In this document: one piece after another, positions 21,281 through 33,582 of the stretch
Layout: every line of letters begins with the position of its first letter
Position numbering within the stretch: the stretch's first letter is position 1
Source of the DNA: Astropecten irregularis
Lineage: Eukaryota > Echinodermata > Asteroidea > Paxillosida > Astropectinidae
DNA length: 64,000 nt
Direction of reading: 5' to 3'
Assembly: GCA_963971285.1 (NCBI GenBank)
Contig: OZ020254.1
Span: 13,454,001 to 13,518,000 of the forward strand
Notes under the pieces: generated by a model
Told to the model about the DNA's origin: nothing
Seen by the model: only the letters and a program-made list of their open reading frames with translations
The model's database searches: none
Made by a program: the position numbers and the translations under genes

Positions 21281-21894
21281 TACACGCCCTTTATCTCGCA
21301 GTTGAATTGGTTATGAGTCATTTAACTCTCATAATGAGCAAGGGCCAAACTTTTATACAGATATAAATTAAAGGGGTATATATGCAATATCGAAAGATTA
21401 TAATGCACCCTCCCATCTCTTGCGTTGGGGGTAAGTAAACCCCGTGATAAGATTACCCCTTTACTTTGTTGATATTCAGCCTCGTGTTGAGGTTAAGACC
21501 CGGTCGGCAAATGACCTCCGGTTGAACTGACGACACCGTGCTGGGTTTACACCGTGCCGTGGTGGCACATACTTGTCCGTGGTAAATTCACCGTATGCAA
21601 TTGCTCTCCCTGACTTAAACTCTCCTCTAAATTAATCGACATACCCTGGTGTTTAAATGGGTTTCATTTTGGGGATTCGTTTGTTATAATTCATAAGTTT
21701 TCTCACTTGATCCAGTCATTAATTTTAGACAAATATGCAGTTTTCAAAGATTTTGAATTGGGTATGATGTCAGGGGTTTGGCTTCTGAATAATTTTGGTA
21801 CACGATGATTTAAATATACCCCATCACATGACGTGGGTACCTTTATGTGGTATAGGGTACCTAGCACAGCTATATTATTCTATTTCCACACGGC
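21281..21894. other. Intergenic, nothing recognised
   Basis: Unique-looking, moderate GC near 21480-21600, no coding signal. Confidence 0.5.
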
Positions 21895-22040
21895 CTGGGG
21901 TCAATTTCACCATACTCATCGTAACTTACTATCAATCGTAGGACTTTATGATGTATTGCATCCCTACGTAGGATACGATGGGTTATCCGTCGTAAGTCGA
22001 GTTACGATCGATCGTATGGCTTCCTGAAATCGACCTCTGG
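21895..22040. repeat. TACGATCGATCGTA-type palindromic element, copy 1
   Basis: Inverted halves: GGGGTCAATTTCACCAT...CGTAACTTACTATCAATCGT and GTTACGATCGATCGTATGG...GAAATCGACCTC. A second copy in the opposite orientation is at 24960-25115. Confidence 0.75.
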
Positions 22041-23071
22041 TGCATGTTTATGACCAGTGTGTTGTGAGTTGACGATTCATACCTTCATGAAGTCAGTGAT
22101 GTTTGTGCTATACTGTGGTATCCTGACTACTGTTGGTGTATATAGACGTACACGGTGGCACTTTTTAGCACCTTAGCTTAGGTGCTAGCCCCGACTTCGA
22201 TCAATTTTGTATATACATTATAAAAAAATCAGATGCCAAAAAAACGGAGGCTTTTCTTTCAAACAAGAAACACTCTCTTCATCTTTAATGAATTCTAAGC
22301 CTGGCTATGAGAACAGGTTTATGAAAATGATCGGTATGTGTATAAATCTAATATAGGCCTACATACAGCCAAGTAATATATTTCCGTGTTTTCATGAAAA
22401 GAGGATTTAGCCCTTTTTATGGTGAATTGCCAACCCATCCCTACGAACATTATTATACATCCAGTAAAATCCATGGGGATATCATGCGAATTAGACCCAA
22501 TCTCCATAAAAAGCGAGCATAAACGGATGGGAATAATTCCAAAAAACCGTCTGATTTCCGTCACTGGATGTTCAGAGTCTAAAACCCCTAGGGTGGAGTG
22601 TTCTAGTCGTTTTCTTGTAATAAATAGACTCATTCTAAAAAGAAAAGAAAGTTATTTGACAATCATAGCCAACTTCCTGAATGCAGAAATGGCATGGTCG
22701 GTGTAATGTCTTATGAAATGACAAGTGAAACTGTATTTCCCGTGTACTGGCGTGGCTTTACTTTGGAAATCACTGTTGATTATTTTCATTCAAATAATTG
22801 CGGATATTGAGTTAATTCTAAATTTTGATGGATTGGTCTAGCTATCAGGCCTATTGTTTTATTTTTTTTTTGCTTACTCCTTTTCACGCAAAAACAGAGT
22901 GAATGAAAACGAATCGTCTTTTGTACGAATCATGACGTTTCATTCTTGCTTTGCCGTTTTGTGTATTTTTATATTTTTTTATTGAACAAGAAACTAATTA
23001 TGTGGGTTATAAAATGATTATAAAATTTTTCTTCTGTGACTTTATGAGAGTATATTGTTTAAATGGCACCT
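22041..23071. other. Intergenic, nothing recognised
   Basis: AT-rich. Open frames at 22319-22706 lie in AT-rich DNA on both strands and lack splice context or codon bias. Confidence 0.5.
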
Positions 23072-23320
23072 GGGGCCAATTTTATAGAGCCGCTTAAGCA
23101 CCAAAATTTGCTTAAGCACAAAAAACCCTGGTAAATACAATTAGTATGCCTGCCAAAACTCCTTATGAATGTTATGCTCAGCAGACAATGGCTGAATAAC
23201 AATGGAAATCAGTAAACATCACATGGACATTTGGTTGGTAATCCTGATTGATCAAGGAAGACTTTTCATGCTTGCAAAATGTTTTGCTTATTAAGCAACT
23301 CTTTATGAAATTAGCCCCTG
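23072..23320 (+). repeat. aagcac-family copy
   Basis: Full-looking copy: GGGGCCAATTTTATAGAGC at the left; AACTCTTTATGAAATTAG and CCCC at the right, forming imperfect inverted ends of about 30 bp. Confidence 0.75.
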
Positions 23321-24261
23321 TGTTTTATCATGGAATTGGCACCTGGTTAGTATATTGCCAAACAGTCAGTAAGCAGGGGAGATGGCTGGAACTTTGGGAC
23401 AAGGAAAAAGACAAGAATCCCATTTGGTCTAACAAACAACGGGAATATATACAAAGTGACAAGTCGGAAATGGGAAAAACCTGTAAATCATTAACCCGAG
23501 ATTGATCGTCGCTTTATAGCAATGGTTGGCAGACTCGTCCTGTGTCAGCTCTCTGTGGGCGAAGTTTAGGGAAAAGGGAAAGGCAATTTCTGTTTCTTTC
23601 CCTTCACCCGTGTCATAGCGCCTGCAAACTCACAGCCCACGGATGTTGAATTTGCAGTGGCTGTCAACTTCGATCGTTTTACAACTCCCCGTAGCCGGGT
23701 GTATTATAGAGGAAAACAGAACCACAGTTGGAAAAGAGATCGAGACAAGTAAAGAGGGGGAAAAGTGACACAGAAATCGGCCGGTTTTTTTTTTTTTTGC
23801 AGGGCTGTGCTCAATCCGTCATCATTCTTGCGGCGGGGAAAAAATTGTCATCTGTGTGCCATTGGAACCCCAAAAAAATGAAATGAAAAAGAGAATTTGA
23901 TGAGTCTTTTGTGTGTATGTATAAGGAATAATGATTTTAACATGAATCTGATGTCCAAATTCTCTTGTATTGTGAAGTCAGTGCAGAAGCTCTAGGGTAT
24001 ATGCCTAAAGGCCTAAAGGGAGGACACATCAATGCGTGAACTGAGATTCAACCGGGTGTATTAGGTCGGGTTTATATTTCCATTTTAGTTTCGCTGAATG
24101 TCGTTACGAGAGGCAAGAGAGAAGAGACAATGTGCGCCGTGGGTTCTTAAAACTTTTACGATAAAAACAGTCCGAAGATGGCTTCACTTATAAAAGTCAC
24201 TGTTTTTTCGATCTTCAGTTTAATGTTTGGGTAAATGCACGGATATGGTGCTGTTTTGTTT
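23321..24261. other. Intergenic, unique GC-richer block near 23.5-23.75 kb
   Basis: No gene seen. The 23510-23720 segment is less AT-rich than its surroundings and not repeated in the window, so it may be conserved regulatory DNA. Confidence 0.4.
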
Positions 24262-24472
24262 GCCTTTTCACACGACGCTGAAAAAACTCCCAACCATTGA
24301 GAAATTCTGTCACGGTTGCAGAATCTTACAAAAGTGTCATCGTGTGAAAGGACACCAATGCTTGAAAGTGACCGACGTCCCTGGTGAATCCTGGAGAGAT
24401 TTTGACCGAGGTCCAGACCCACGAGAGAATTTCTCAATGGTTGAGAGTTTTTTTTGCGTTGTGTGAAAAGGC
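24262..24472. repeat. MITE with about 45-bp terminal inverted repeats, copy 1
   Basis: Left GCCTTTTCACACGACGC then CAACCATTGAGAAATTCT; right AGAATTTCTCAATGGTTG then GCGTTGTGTGAAAAGGC. A related but shorter copy lies at 56115-56288. No transposase. Confidence 0.8.
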
Positions 24473-24959
24473 CTTTAGATTGGTAAAATGAATGAAGTAA
24501 TTTGCAATTTCACTTTGTAATTTTTATGGAATAATCATAATTTGTTTCAAAGACTTACTATTGCTGTCCTTTTTGGCCAAAATAAGTTTTATTAGGAGTG
24601 GTTTTGCTTAAGATGTTAACACTGACCCTTGCCGATGAAATTTTTAAGTAGGTTTATAACCATGCCTTGATACACTGTCGAATTCTCTCTCACAAAAAAA
24701 TCGCCAAATATAAGTCATCATGAATTGATCATTATGGCGGCAAGGGAAACCTCGGCGTTTGAAATCCTCAGACATGACATATAAAAATTAATGGAAATCT
24801 CAGGCCAATATGATATCATTATCGCAAATATCATAATTGGCTTTATAATTGGCACTCAAAGCAACGATTTATTTCTTTGTAGTGTATGGGAATATTGTGT
24901 GCAGTGACGTAGTCGCAGTTTGTGGCTGATGTGTTTTTTATATGGTATATCTTATACTG
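24473..24959. other. Intergenic, nothing recognised
   Basis: AT-rich spacer between two inverted-repeat elements. Confidence 0.5.
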
Positions 24960-25115
24960 TCTGAGGTCGATTTAACGAAGCCCTACGATCGATCGTAACT
25001 CGTGTTACGAAGGATAAACCTTCGTACCAATAGGACGTCTACGTTGGGCTGCAATACATCATAAGTCTTACGATTGATTGTAAGTTACGATGAGTTTGTT
25101 GAAATCAACCCCTTG
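24960..25115. repeat. TACGATCGATCGTA-type palindromic element, copy 2
   Basis: Same element as 21895-22040, inverted: GAGGTCGATTTAACGAAG...TACGATCGATCGTAACTC and ...TTACGATTGATTGTAAG...GAAATCAACCCC. Confidence 0.75.
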
Positions 25116-25654
25116 ATTTTGCTCACCACCTTGATATTAATCTACTTTAGACATTACAGCATCAATTGTAGTGTGACACAAATTAATCGTAAGTAATTTT
25201 AAACTATGTATTCATAGCAATATGTAAGTTGATTGAATCTTATTTGTTAAATAACACAACGATTAAAAGTATTTCAGAAAGATCTCGATAGGTCTACTGA
25301 ATGATTTCCCTCTTTAATACCAATATAGTATTCATCTGATGCCTTGAAAATAAAAACCACATTACCTGAAAGTTTATAACCAATCGCCATGCACCTTGCA
25401 CATGCAAATTATGCACATGTTGTATTTTTATTATTAAAATAGACTTGAACAGAAAGAGCTTTTATAAATTATATGAAATCTGTTCTAGATTATTATGTTG
25501 GTGTAGAGTTATTGTAAAAATTGGCTACATTAATTGCAGCCAGATAAACGAATTGTAGCTGGTTTTAGGAGGATGAAAAGATATAAAGTTTATGTTTGTA
25601 CAAAAAAAAGATTGAATTTTCTTCCGAGTGGTCCTTTCTCTTGTTATTGAGCCC
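25116..25654. other. Intergenic, AT-rich
   Basis: No coding or shared repeat signal noticed. Confidence 0.5.
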
Positions 25655-25845
25655 CGCCCCAGACCCTTATCCCGTTTGCCTTTCTCAAAGCTCGGCTCCG
25701 GCTTCGGCTCAGGCTCAGGCTCCGGCTTCGTCCCTGTCATCCATATGCTGAACATATAGACTGTGGTTTTTCATCATGAAGCTGAAGGTCTGTTTCCTTT
25801 TTCAAATCAGTGATTCCACTTCCGAACCGCAGCCAAAAGTTTCAA
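25655..25845. repeat. GAGCCTGAGCC-type element, copy 2 (one end lost)
   Basis: 'aagctcggctccggcttcg' then the ggctcaggctc run, 'catccatatgctgaa', 'tttttcatcatgaagctgaa', 'gaaccgcagcc'. The second terminal repeat is replaced by AT-rich sequence. Confidence 0.7.
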
Positions 25846-26114
25846 TTTTTATTATAATAATAAAAGACGTAATTTTTATAAAGATAAGAACGTGTGAAAA
25901 CAAATTTTCGAAGAAAAACATAATAATCCTTCATTCTTTATTTTCTCAAAAACTTGAACATGAATCTTACTTAGGGATTTTTATGATAATTATTCGTCAT
26001 GAAAACTAATTGAATGGAATGATTATCTTCTTTTAAAAGAACTTAAGTACCGATAACTCCTTATTCATTTTAAACACATGTGTAATATGATAGTTTCCAC
26101 CAAAGATCATATAG

Positions 26115-26391
26115 CTGCGCAACATAGCCTACTCTTTCAAAATCATGCGCAACCAGATGAAGGCGGCCATTTTAGTGAGCAAAATTTACTGTTGGCATTC
26201 TGTGTTTGATTCTGGACGAATAAATAAAATAATAATTGGCCTTAATAATGATTATAGATATTATTCCGGTGAAAGTTTCATCTTACAACAGTTGGATTTG
26301 ATGTTGATAGCATCTGAAAAAGCCCTGTTGTTTACTAAAATGGCGGCCAAATGATACTTTACTTTCTGGGCTGAGTAGGCTATCTTGCGCC
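26115..26391. repeat. MITE with nested inverted repeats, 277 bp
   Basis: GCGCAACATAGCCTACTC at the left pairs with GAGTAGGCTATCTTGCGC at the right, and inside these GGCGGCCATTTTAGT (about 26162) pairs with ACTAAAATGGCGGCC (about 26334). The centre is AT-rich and non-coding. Single copy in this window. Confidence 0.75.
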
Positions 26392-27050
26392 GCAAGCGGT
26401 GTTGTATTATCTTTGGTTTCCACCTGCTTTTTGGGCCAAATTGTCACTCCATAGAAACCTACTAGTTCGTTTAAGTGAACACCCAATGGAGTTAGAGCGT
26501 TGCAACTCAAATCAGAGCTATAGCAACGCCTTACACATGGCGCAATATAGCTATCAGATGGCACATTTTGTTAAACCTATTAATTTTTTGTTAGCCCATG
26601 CAATGCTAGATTGTGGTGGCTAACAGGCCAAGTTTAATGACGCTCATGTGTCTACCTCACTCATTCCTCCCAATACATCGCCAGGCTTGCTTGACTTTTG
26701 ATGTAAGCTCCCGCCAAGATCAGGGATCAGAACATGCCTCAGGCAACTCGTGGCGGTGTCACGTGGTAAATGACTTGCTAGAGAGTGGTGTGTGTACTAA
26801 GTGGAAATTCCATGTGGTGGTGCTTGTATCAATCAAGTTCAATTTGGGCTGTTCAAGCAAAAATGCAATGACAACCAAATGGCAAGATAATAATAATAAT
26901 TCTCCCATTTTTCGGATTGGGATGGAGCAACATAAAGAATAGGCATTTCAAAGTTTGCAAGTGCTCATCCTAAAAAATCAAGGAGGAAAAGTAGTTAATA
27001 AAATGAATGAACTGCTTCAAACTGCTCATTGGCCCCCCAAATGAACTGAA
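26392..27050. other. Intergenic, nothing recognised
   Basis: Short overlapping open frames on both strands with no domain or splice context. Confidence 0.5.
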
Positions 27051-27580
27051 ATTCGTATGAAGCCTGGGTGTAGTTGATAGTAGCTGTATGTATAGCCTGT
27101 GTGTGGTTGATGGTAGCTATTCGTGTAAAGCCCGTGTGTGGTTGATGGTAATTATACGTATGAAGCCTGTGTGTGGTTGATGGTATATATATGGCTATAC
27201 GTATGAAGCCTGTGTATGGTTGATGGTAGCTATACGTATGAAGCCTGTGTGGTTGATGGTATCTATAGTATGAAGCCTGTGTGTGATTGATGGTAGCAAT
27301 ACGTATGAAGCTTGTGTGTGATTGATGGTAGCTATACGTATGAAGCCTGTGTGTGATTGATGGTAGCTGTACGTATGAAGCCTGTGTATGGTTGATGGTC
27401 ACTATACGTATGTAGCCTGTGTGTGATTGATAAGTTGATGGTAGCTATACCTATGAAGCTTGTGTACGATTGATGGTAGCTATACGTATGAAGCCTGTGT
27501 ATGGTTGATGGTAGCTATACGTATGAAGCCTGTGTATGGTTGATGGTAGCTATACGTATGAAGCCTGTGTGTGGTTGTTG
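27051..27580. repeat. 35-bp minisatellite
   Basis: About 14 degenerate units built on GAAGCCTGTGTGTGGTTGAT followed by GGTAGCTATACGTAT. Some units are shortened or extended (27180-27195, 27430). The 135-codon minus-strand frame across it is periodic and not a gene. Confidence 0.9.
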
Positions 27581-27815
27581 GGAACAATGGTTTGGGTTTG
27601 AGTTTTGTGTTTACAAGGAAACATGTTATCTCACGAATTAGCACACCACGGCTTCAAGGAATATATTCGACCTCTGTGGTGTTAAGAAACCGGGCCTTAG
27701 TGGCATCTATGACCGTTTTAAGGATGTACCGATTTCACATTTTTATTACATTCGAAGGTTTCATTGCTGGCAAAATGTTATTCTGAACATTTACAAGTAT
27801 CAGTCATGTTTATTG

Positions 27816-28160
27816 CAGGATTGGTAACATACACAAAAACATGCACCAACAGAAATGTTCACAGATTTACGTCTAACTTTTAGGGTATGAAGATAATGCT
27901 AATAGAAACATACCATTACAATATTTTCCCCCCGAAATGGTGTATTTATCCAGAAATATGTGAAACAAAGACCAACAACAGTTTTTTTTAGATCAAAATC
28001 CCTCTTTATATTTTAAAAGAATAAATTGGTTTTCACTATTTTCTCGTGACTCAGAATAATGTCCAATTGAGCTCAAATTTTCACATGTTTATCATTTCAT
28101 GTACATGTTGGATCAGACAAAGTGTGAATGCTGTGCCGACCTTTACCAATCATGTTTTAC
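27816..28160 (-). repeat. TTAA-flanked element B copy, reverse orientation
   Basis: Starts CAGGATTGGTAACATAC, ends 'tttaccaatcatgtttta'. Core hairpin degraded ('tttagatcaaaatccctc'). Confidence 0.75.
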
Positions 28161-28504
28161 AGCTGTAAAAGATATAATAATAATGATGATCACACCCTTT
28201 TTAGAAAAAAACTGCACTGTTTGACCAAGTTGAGTAACTAGGCCTTCAGTCTATAAAAGGCGATTTGTTCAGCACTCAGCAACAGTGGCATGTATAGCGA
28301 ATTAGAAATCTTTCATGATCTAGCATTTTGAGCATTTTCGCATCACAAAACGAAAGTGAAAGATACTGCGCAATTGGGTGTGCGTTCTCAAATGTTGGTG
28401 TTGTGTACTTTTGAAGTAGAATCGCCCACCCACCCGTACCCTTCCATCATATAATTATCTTACTCATATTTGGATAAGTCACGGATAACCGTGTTTAGTC
28501 GTTT

Positions 28505-28866
28505 TAAAGGTACTATCATATTTTGGTAGCATACCGAAACAGAAATCTTCACAGATTTTACCTATAACTTACAGAGTATAAAGATGATGACAGTAGAAAC
28601 AGTCATACTGTTACAATTTCTCTGCCTGAAATGCTGTATTTATCCAGAAAAGAGGACAATCAATTGATAAAAATAATTGTGATCTTTGAAAAATAACGGC
28701 GAACCAATTTTTAAAATACTGTGGCCGTTTTTCGCTGTTTTTTTCACGAAGTGGGCACCGTATGGGACCGGGAATTTCACAGATGACTGTTGCTGTATCT
28801 TCCTTGATATTTTTGCTCATGAATCTGAAATTATTTGACAAAAACCAAAATATGATATTACCTTTA
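28505..28866 (+). repeat. TTAA-flanked element A, near-complete copy
   Basis: TTAA|AGGTACTATCATATTTTG at the left, AAAATATGATATTACCT|TTAA at the right. The interior aligns with 15996-16343. Confidence 0.85.
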
Positions 28867-30650
28867 ATGTTGCCTTTGATGACGAAATTGAAACTTGCGA
28901 ACAATGTTTGTCTGTCAGTTAGCCGCCCCATCATCAAGAGAGCCTACCGACCCACGTCAACATAGGACGGCTGTTTTCTGGTGTCAAAATACCTGTCAGT
29001 GTGTAGCTCAGTCTTACCCCCGTAGTATCGGCTCGCAGGCCTTAAGGGATGACCGGCCTGGAAACGGCACGGGGAATTACGGGGCGTACGGTGATGATGT
29101 GTCTCTTTATTAAAAAGAGCTTTACCGGCTTTGTACAAAATCAGCTACCCTGCTCCTTTACCCTTTAGGATCAACCGAGAGCCTCCCTTGTATAAAATCG
29201 CTCACCACAATCTGCTGTGTAGGCGGGGAGAATTTTATAAATTCCTATGACCGACTTGGCAATATGTGTATTAAAAACCCATCCCACGCAGCCTATGGGG
29301 TTTTCGTCAGGGTCTCTTCGTTTCGCAGCTTCGGGGAGACATCTTAACTAGTCAACCTGCACCTGTGTGTGGGGGCCCGGTACCCCCCGATCTAACAGCA
29401 CTAGACAGCATCCGATTACAGTTAGTCCGAAGGAAATCTTCGCCTTCACCCAAGTACTTCCGGTTACAATCAGCGGGTTAAGTGAGCGTGTAGAGAGCCC
29501 TGCCTGTAGATGGATCTCTGGCTGGCTGCATGGCTGGTTAGATGGATGCAATGTTTGATCACCTTGTCATAACTCGTATACACTCGTACACTCGTACAGA
29601 TTAAAGCTGTTCTGTCAAATGATTTTATTATATTGAATTGAATCCCCATATTGGTAGTAACACTAAGAGAAAGGGAAATAAAGTGATAGGAACATGAGCA
29701 ATGTCGGTCGCATTGTTTTGGAGACATGTAAACTTTCTGTAAAAGATAATATCATTGCCATTGTCACTTATTCTTTCAGAAAAATATCCAGTTATTTACT
29801 GCTTCGTCAAAATATTATAAAGACATGTTCAATTCCAAAAGTCTCAGTACAAAAATTGTTCTGAAGTCAGTGTGCGGTGACTCTGGTTCGAAGTGATTGC
29901 TGTGAATTTTTAACGTCATTGTTTCGAAGGACGAATTAGCTGCAGCAATTAAGAACAAACAATTGTGGTTCGTCTTAGAGATTTAATGACCGACTACTTA
30001 TCTTAGTTAAGTTGTCTGTTCAAGGGAAAGGGTCGATGTCAATCCATCAAAATAGAAACTTCACAAAACGGACCACTGAAGGTGTCGGACCCTATCGTCA
30101 TTCCTCGCTGTTGTACGTACATGTATAACCATGATGCATCAATTGCATTGGGCAATCCAACAGCAACTTAAGTTACCTTTTAAGTGACTTTGACCTGTCC
30201 CTTGATCAGTCATTCTTGAAAAACTCTATTTTGAAAATGTTTCATTAGAATCAGCAAGTAGCCTATACCACTTGGTTCCTTGAAATGCATGCAAAAAGAG
30301 GTAACTTACGTTATAAAATGTCCACAAACCGTGGAATTTCATTCCCCTATTCATGCCTCAACCCACCCATCATTGTCCGATTAGCTTAGTTCTCCCTCAA
30401 CAAGCATGCTGTTAAGCCCCGCCCCACCCAACCTCTCCCCTGGCAAATGACAGACCAAGTATTGTACGGTACCTCATCAATGGCTGTTGGTTAGGGGGAA
30501 GATTGATATTGATATGTGTGTGTTTGTTGTCCTTCCTTCAATTATGAGCTAAAGCTGAACCTTTCCTGTTGTGATCTTTTCTCTGTTACTGTCCCAAAAT
30601 CAAATACCTCAAGATACTCTTCAATTCTTCCCAAACACTGCCTCATACTA
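28867..30650. other. Intergenic, nothing recognised
   Basis: No gene supported. GC-richer unique blocks at 28.9-29.1 kb and 29.3-29.55 kb have no splice-bounded open frame. AT-rich elsewhere. Confidence 0.5.
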
Positions 30651-30651
30651 A

Positions 30652-30795
30652 AATGGGAGACTTTGGAGAACCGGTCTTCAAGTCAACAGCGCAGGCGCAC
30701 ACACAACACCGCACGCGCAAAATAACGCACGCATGCTCACAATTGCGTGCGCATGCGCTGTTGACTTGAAGACCGGTTCTCCAAAGTCTCCCATT
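30652..30795. repeat. Long-armed palindrome (AATGGGAGACTTTGG), copy 1
   Basis: About 42-bp near-perfect arms: AATGGGAGACTTTGGAGAAC and CGGTCTTCAAGTCAACAGCG, mirrored on the right. The centre is rich in alternating CGCGCA/TGCGCA. Nearly identical to 52399-52541. Non-coding. Confidence 0.9.
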
Positions 30796-31001
30796 CCCAA
30801 CCCTCATCCTGTTTTCCTATGGGATATAACCTGTCTCAGTTTAAACATAATAGTTTTCTTGCAATCAGATCTTCCTAATTGCGCTGTTTTCCTCTCCCTT
30901 AATTCCTTTACCTCTCACCTTTGAGGTCGCAGGTTCGAAACACGCTCCAGACAATTTCTTTGTAGTCCTTTTTCAAAACAACATTATTGAGGCGAATAAT
31001 T

Positions 31002-31414
31002 ATTAAAGATACAATAGATGATTGGTAAGGACAGCACTCATACTTTGTCTGATCAAACATGTACATGAAATAAAAAACCTGTGAAAATTTGAGCTCAGTC
31101 GGACATCTTAGTCACGAGAAAATAGCGAAAACCCGACTCTATTTTTCTTATAACATGATGAAGGGTTTGGATCTTACCCCGAGATCAAAACTGTTTTCGG
31201 TCTTTGTTTTACTACTTTCTGGATAATTACAGCATTTTAGGTGGAAATGTTTTAACGGTATGTTTCTACCAGCACCATCTTCATACCTTGAGTGAAAGGG
31301 GATAACTAAAAGCAACTCAAGTGAGGGTGCCCTTTATGTACTGTTCATTTTCTGTGTCAAACTCAATAATTTTGTTTGGAGGCCTTGTAAATCCTATAAT
31401 AATGTTCCCTTTAA
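31002..31414 (+). repeat. TTAA-flanked element B, long variant
   Basis: TTAAAGATACAATAGATGATT at the start and CCCTTTAATT at the end. After the shared core it continues with 'gagtgaaaggggataacta' and 'ggaggccttgtaaatccta', as in 41204-41735. Confidence 0.8.
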
Positions 31415-33156
31415 TTAAGCTATTTTTTCCAGCTTGATTCAGTCAGTCGGTCCGGCCAACAGGAGAGATCTGTGTATACACGAATTGTCGGATCCGCAGC
31501 CTCAGCCCAGTTACACTGCCTACATGATGAGCAGCGGAAATTAACAGTGATTTGCTCGAGCAGCTGTAATGATGGAAAGAGTTATGGGGGATAAAACCAC
31601 ACGAGCAACGAGTACATATTACATCTTTTTGAGTCCGGGGAACATACCAGTTTGAGGAGAAATTGTGGATTGATCCGGGGAAAGGAGTTAGGATTTGAGC
31701 CTAAAATTGAGCTATTAATAATGTGTCTGCTACGCATCGGACAGTGACTGTAAACTTGGTTGTGTCTAGCACGGGCAGTTGACTAGCATGTCTCAAGTAG
31801 ATCAAGACTGATTGATGGCATCAAATCATTTTTTTGTTGGGTTGGAATTCCCAAGCTGTGTGTATCAATCAGCTTGACCCTTTTCAGACTCGATCAGTAA
31901 AAACACAAATCTTAGACGCTGTAGGCCAAACAATCCCCATCATTGTGTTCTTTTAACGTGGCGATCGTCTGGAACTTGGCAGCTCATTTCCCGCCCTTTT
32001 CCGGCGCAAACGCACTTTTGCAGGCGCTTAGAAAAATGGCGGGCATTGTTCGTTTGGGTTCCCCAAACTCCAAAAGCGGCAGCTCGCGTCACCCCTTGTT
32101 TGTGCGCCGTGTGTCGGTTTTCTAACCTAGCCCTCTCAGCCGCGAGACGGACCGGCGTATCTCTTTCAATCTGCCTGACTCCTTCCCCTCACCCGTCACC
32201 ATCAACACCGACTACTTCAACTCAGTAACCGGTCGAGACAATCTGTCTTCACCTTGTCATTTCCTCCACACCCTTTGTAATTGACGCTGACCCGGGCACC
32301 CGTGGATTCCCTGGTGCGCTCAGGTCCGGACATCAGTTATTATTTTCATTTTTTCCATGTCCATACGCCGTGCTTCCTTGATTGTACGGTGCGGCTGCTC
32401 TCTTTGCTTCATTCTCCCTTCTCCCCCTCTCAAGAGTCTTGGGCACAAACCTCAGACCTGACCGCTGAACTTGGGGTTGGTGCGTGCGTGCGTGCATACA
32501 CTCACCTGATAACATCAACTCCAAGTGATGCATTTATTACTGTCAACTTGACGGGATCCAGAAAGCGAAGGCCAAGAAAAACAACTCCTTCTTATCGTTT
32601 CGATGACCTTGTAATTCAACACGATTTAATTTCAAATTTATAGCACGCTTTGTGAATACCAAGGTTTGGTTTGTAACTCTTAATAAAATCTTTGCAAAGG
32701 AAAGGAAAGTACGTTTTCAGGATTAATTTAAAAAAAGAAAATTATTTTATCTCTTAATTTTCATTTGTTTTTATTTTTTCATAGTGAGCCACAAAAGAAA
32801 TGCAAACCATTGGGTCAATTGAATTTATTGTTGTGTTTTTTGACATTTTCATTGCAGCTGGTTAAATTAATCGCATTTAACAGAATTTGGTACAAAGTTT
32901 CTGTTTTGCTCTTGTTGAAATGACCAAAAAGTGGTCACATGTCACGAATGTCACAGAGAGGGCCAGTAACCTAAAGCGCCTTAAATGAGAATAAATGAAA
33001 TAGACCCCTCGTTTGCGTTTCGTTTGTGGCTCATTACATATTTTATTGAGATCTTGTATTAAAAATGAACCCTTCTATGGTATCTCACGAATCTGTGTAA
33101 TGCGCATGCGTGTATGTTCATATTAGAGCGCCCCCATGGCCAGCAGGCGAATGCGT
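31415..33156. other. Intergenic with unique GC-richer blocks
   Basis: 31430-31600 and 31960-32260 are GC-richer, not repeated in the window and lack a convincing open frame. A short GTGC run is at about 32480. Possible conserved regulatory DNA only by position and composition. Confidence 0.4.
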
Positions 33157-33582
33157 GTACCACAGACATATAAACGCATAGACCGCCAGGTCCTATTCAA
33201 ACCTACAGGGAATTTTCGTGATCTCCGCGGCGCCCGACTAAAATCCAAACTATGGGCAAATTCACCCCTCGGTATAGGGAATTTACGCACAGTGAAGAGT
33301 TCCAGGCAAAAAAAAAAATGAAGCCATTTCCCAATTTAAAAAAAAAATCTCATATATACTTAGTTAGGCTGAAGTACTACAAAGTAATGCGGTGCCAACG
33401 TTAAAATCTGAAAATCAAGAGCTAGCGAGACAAAAAAAGGCTTAAAATCTTGGGAAATGCATGCTATTACTAGCGCACGCGGTTTGAACGCGCATCGATT
33501 GACCGCTTTGCCCATAGTTTTCAGAAGCACGGATTACTGCACAAGACTGGCCGTCTATGCGTTTATATGTCTGTGGCGTGTA
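33157..33582. repeat. MITE with terminal inverted repeats, 426 bp
   Basis: GTACCACAGACATATAAACG then CATAGACCGCCAG at the left; CTGGCCGTCTATGCG and TTTATATGTCTGTGG at the right. A second inner pair is ACTATGGGCAAA (33249) with TTTGCCCATAGT (33508). Outside each arm sits a GCGCCC/ACGCCC motif. Single copy here. Confidence 0.8.

Noticed and set aside
26995-27402. 135-codon minus-strand frame
   Set aside because: Produced by the 35-bp minisatellite; phase shifts and unit-length changes show no coding constraint.
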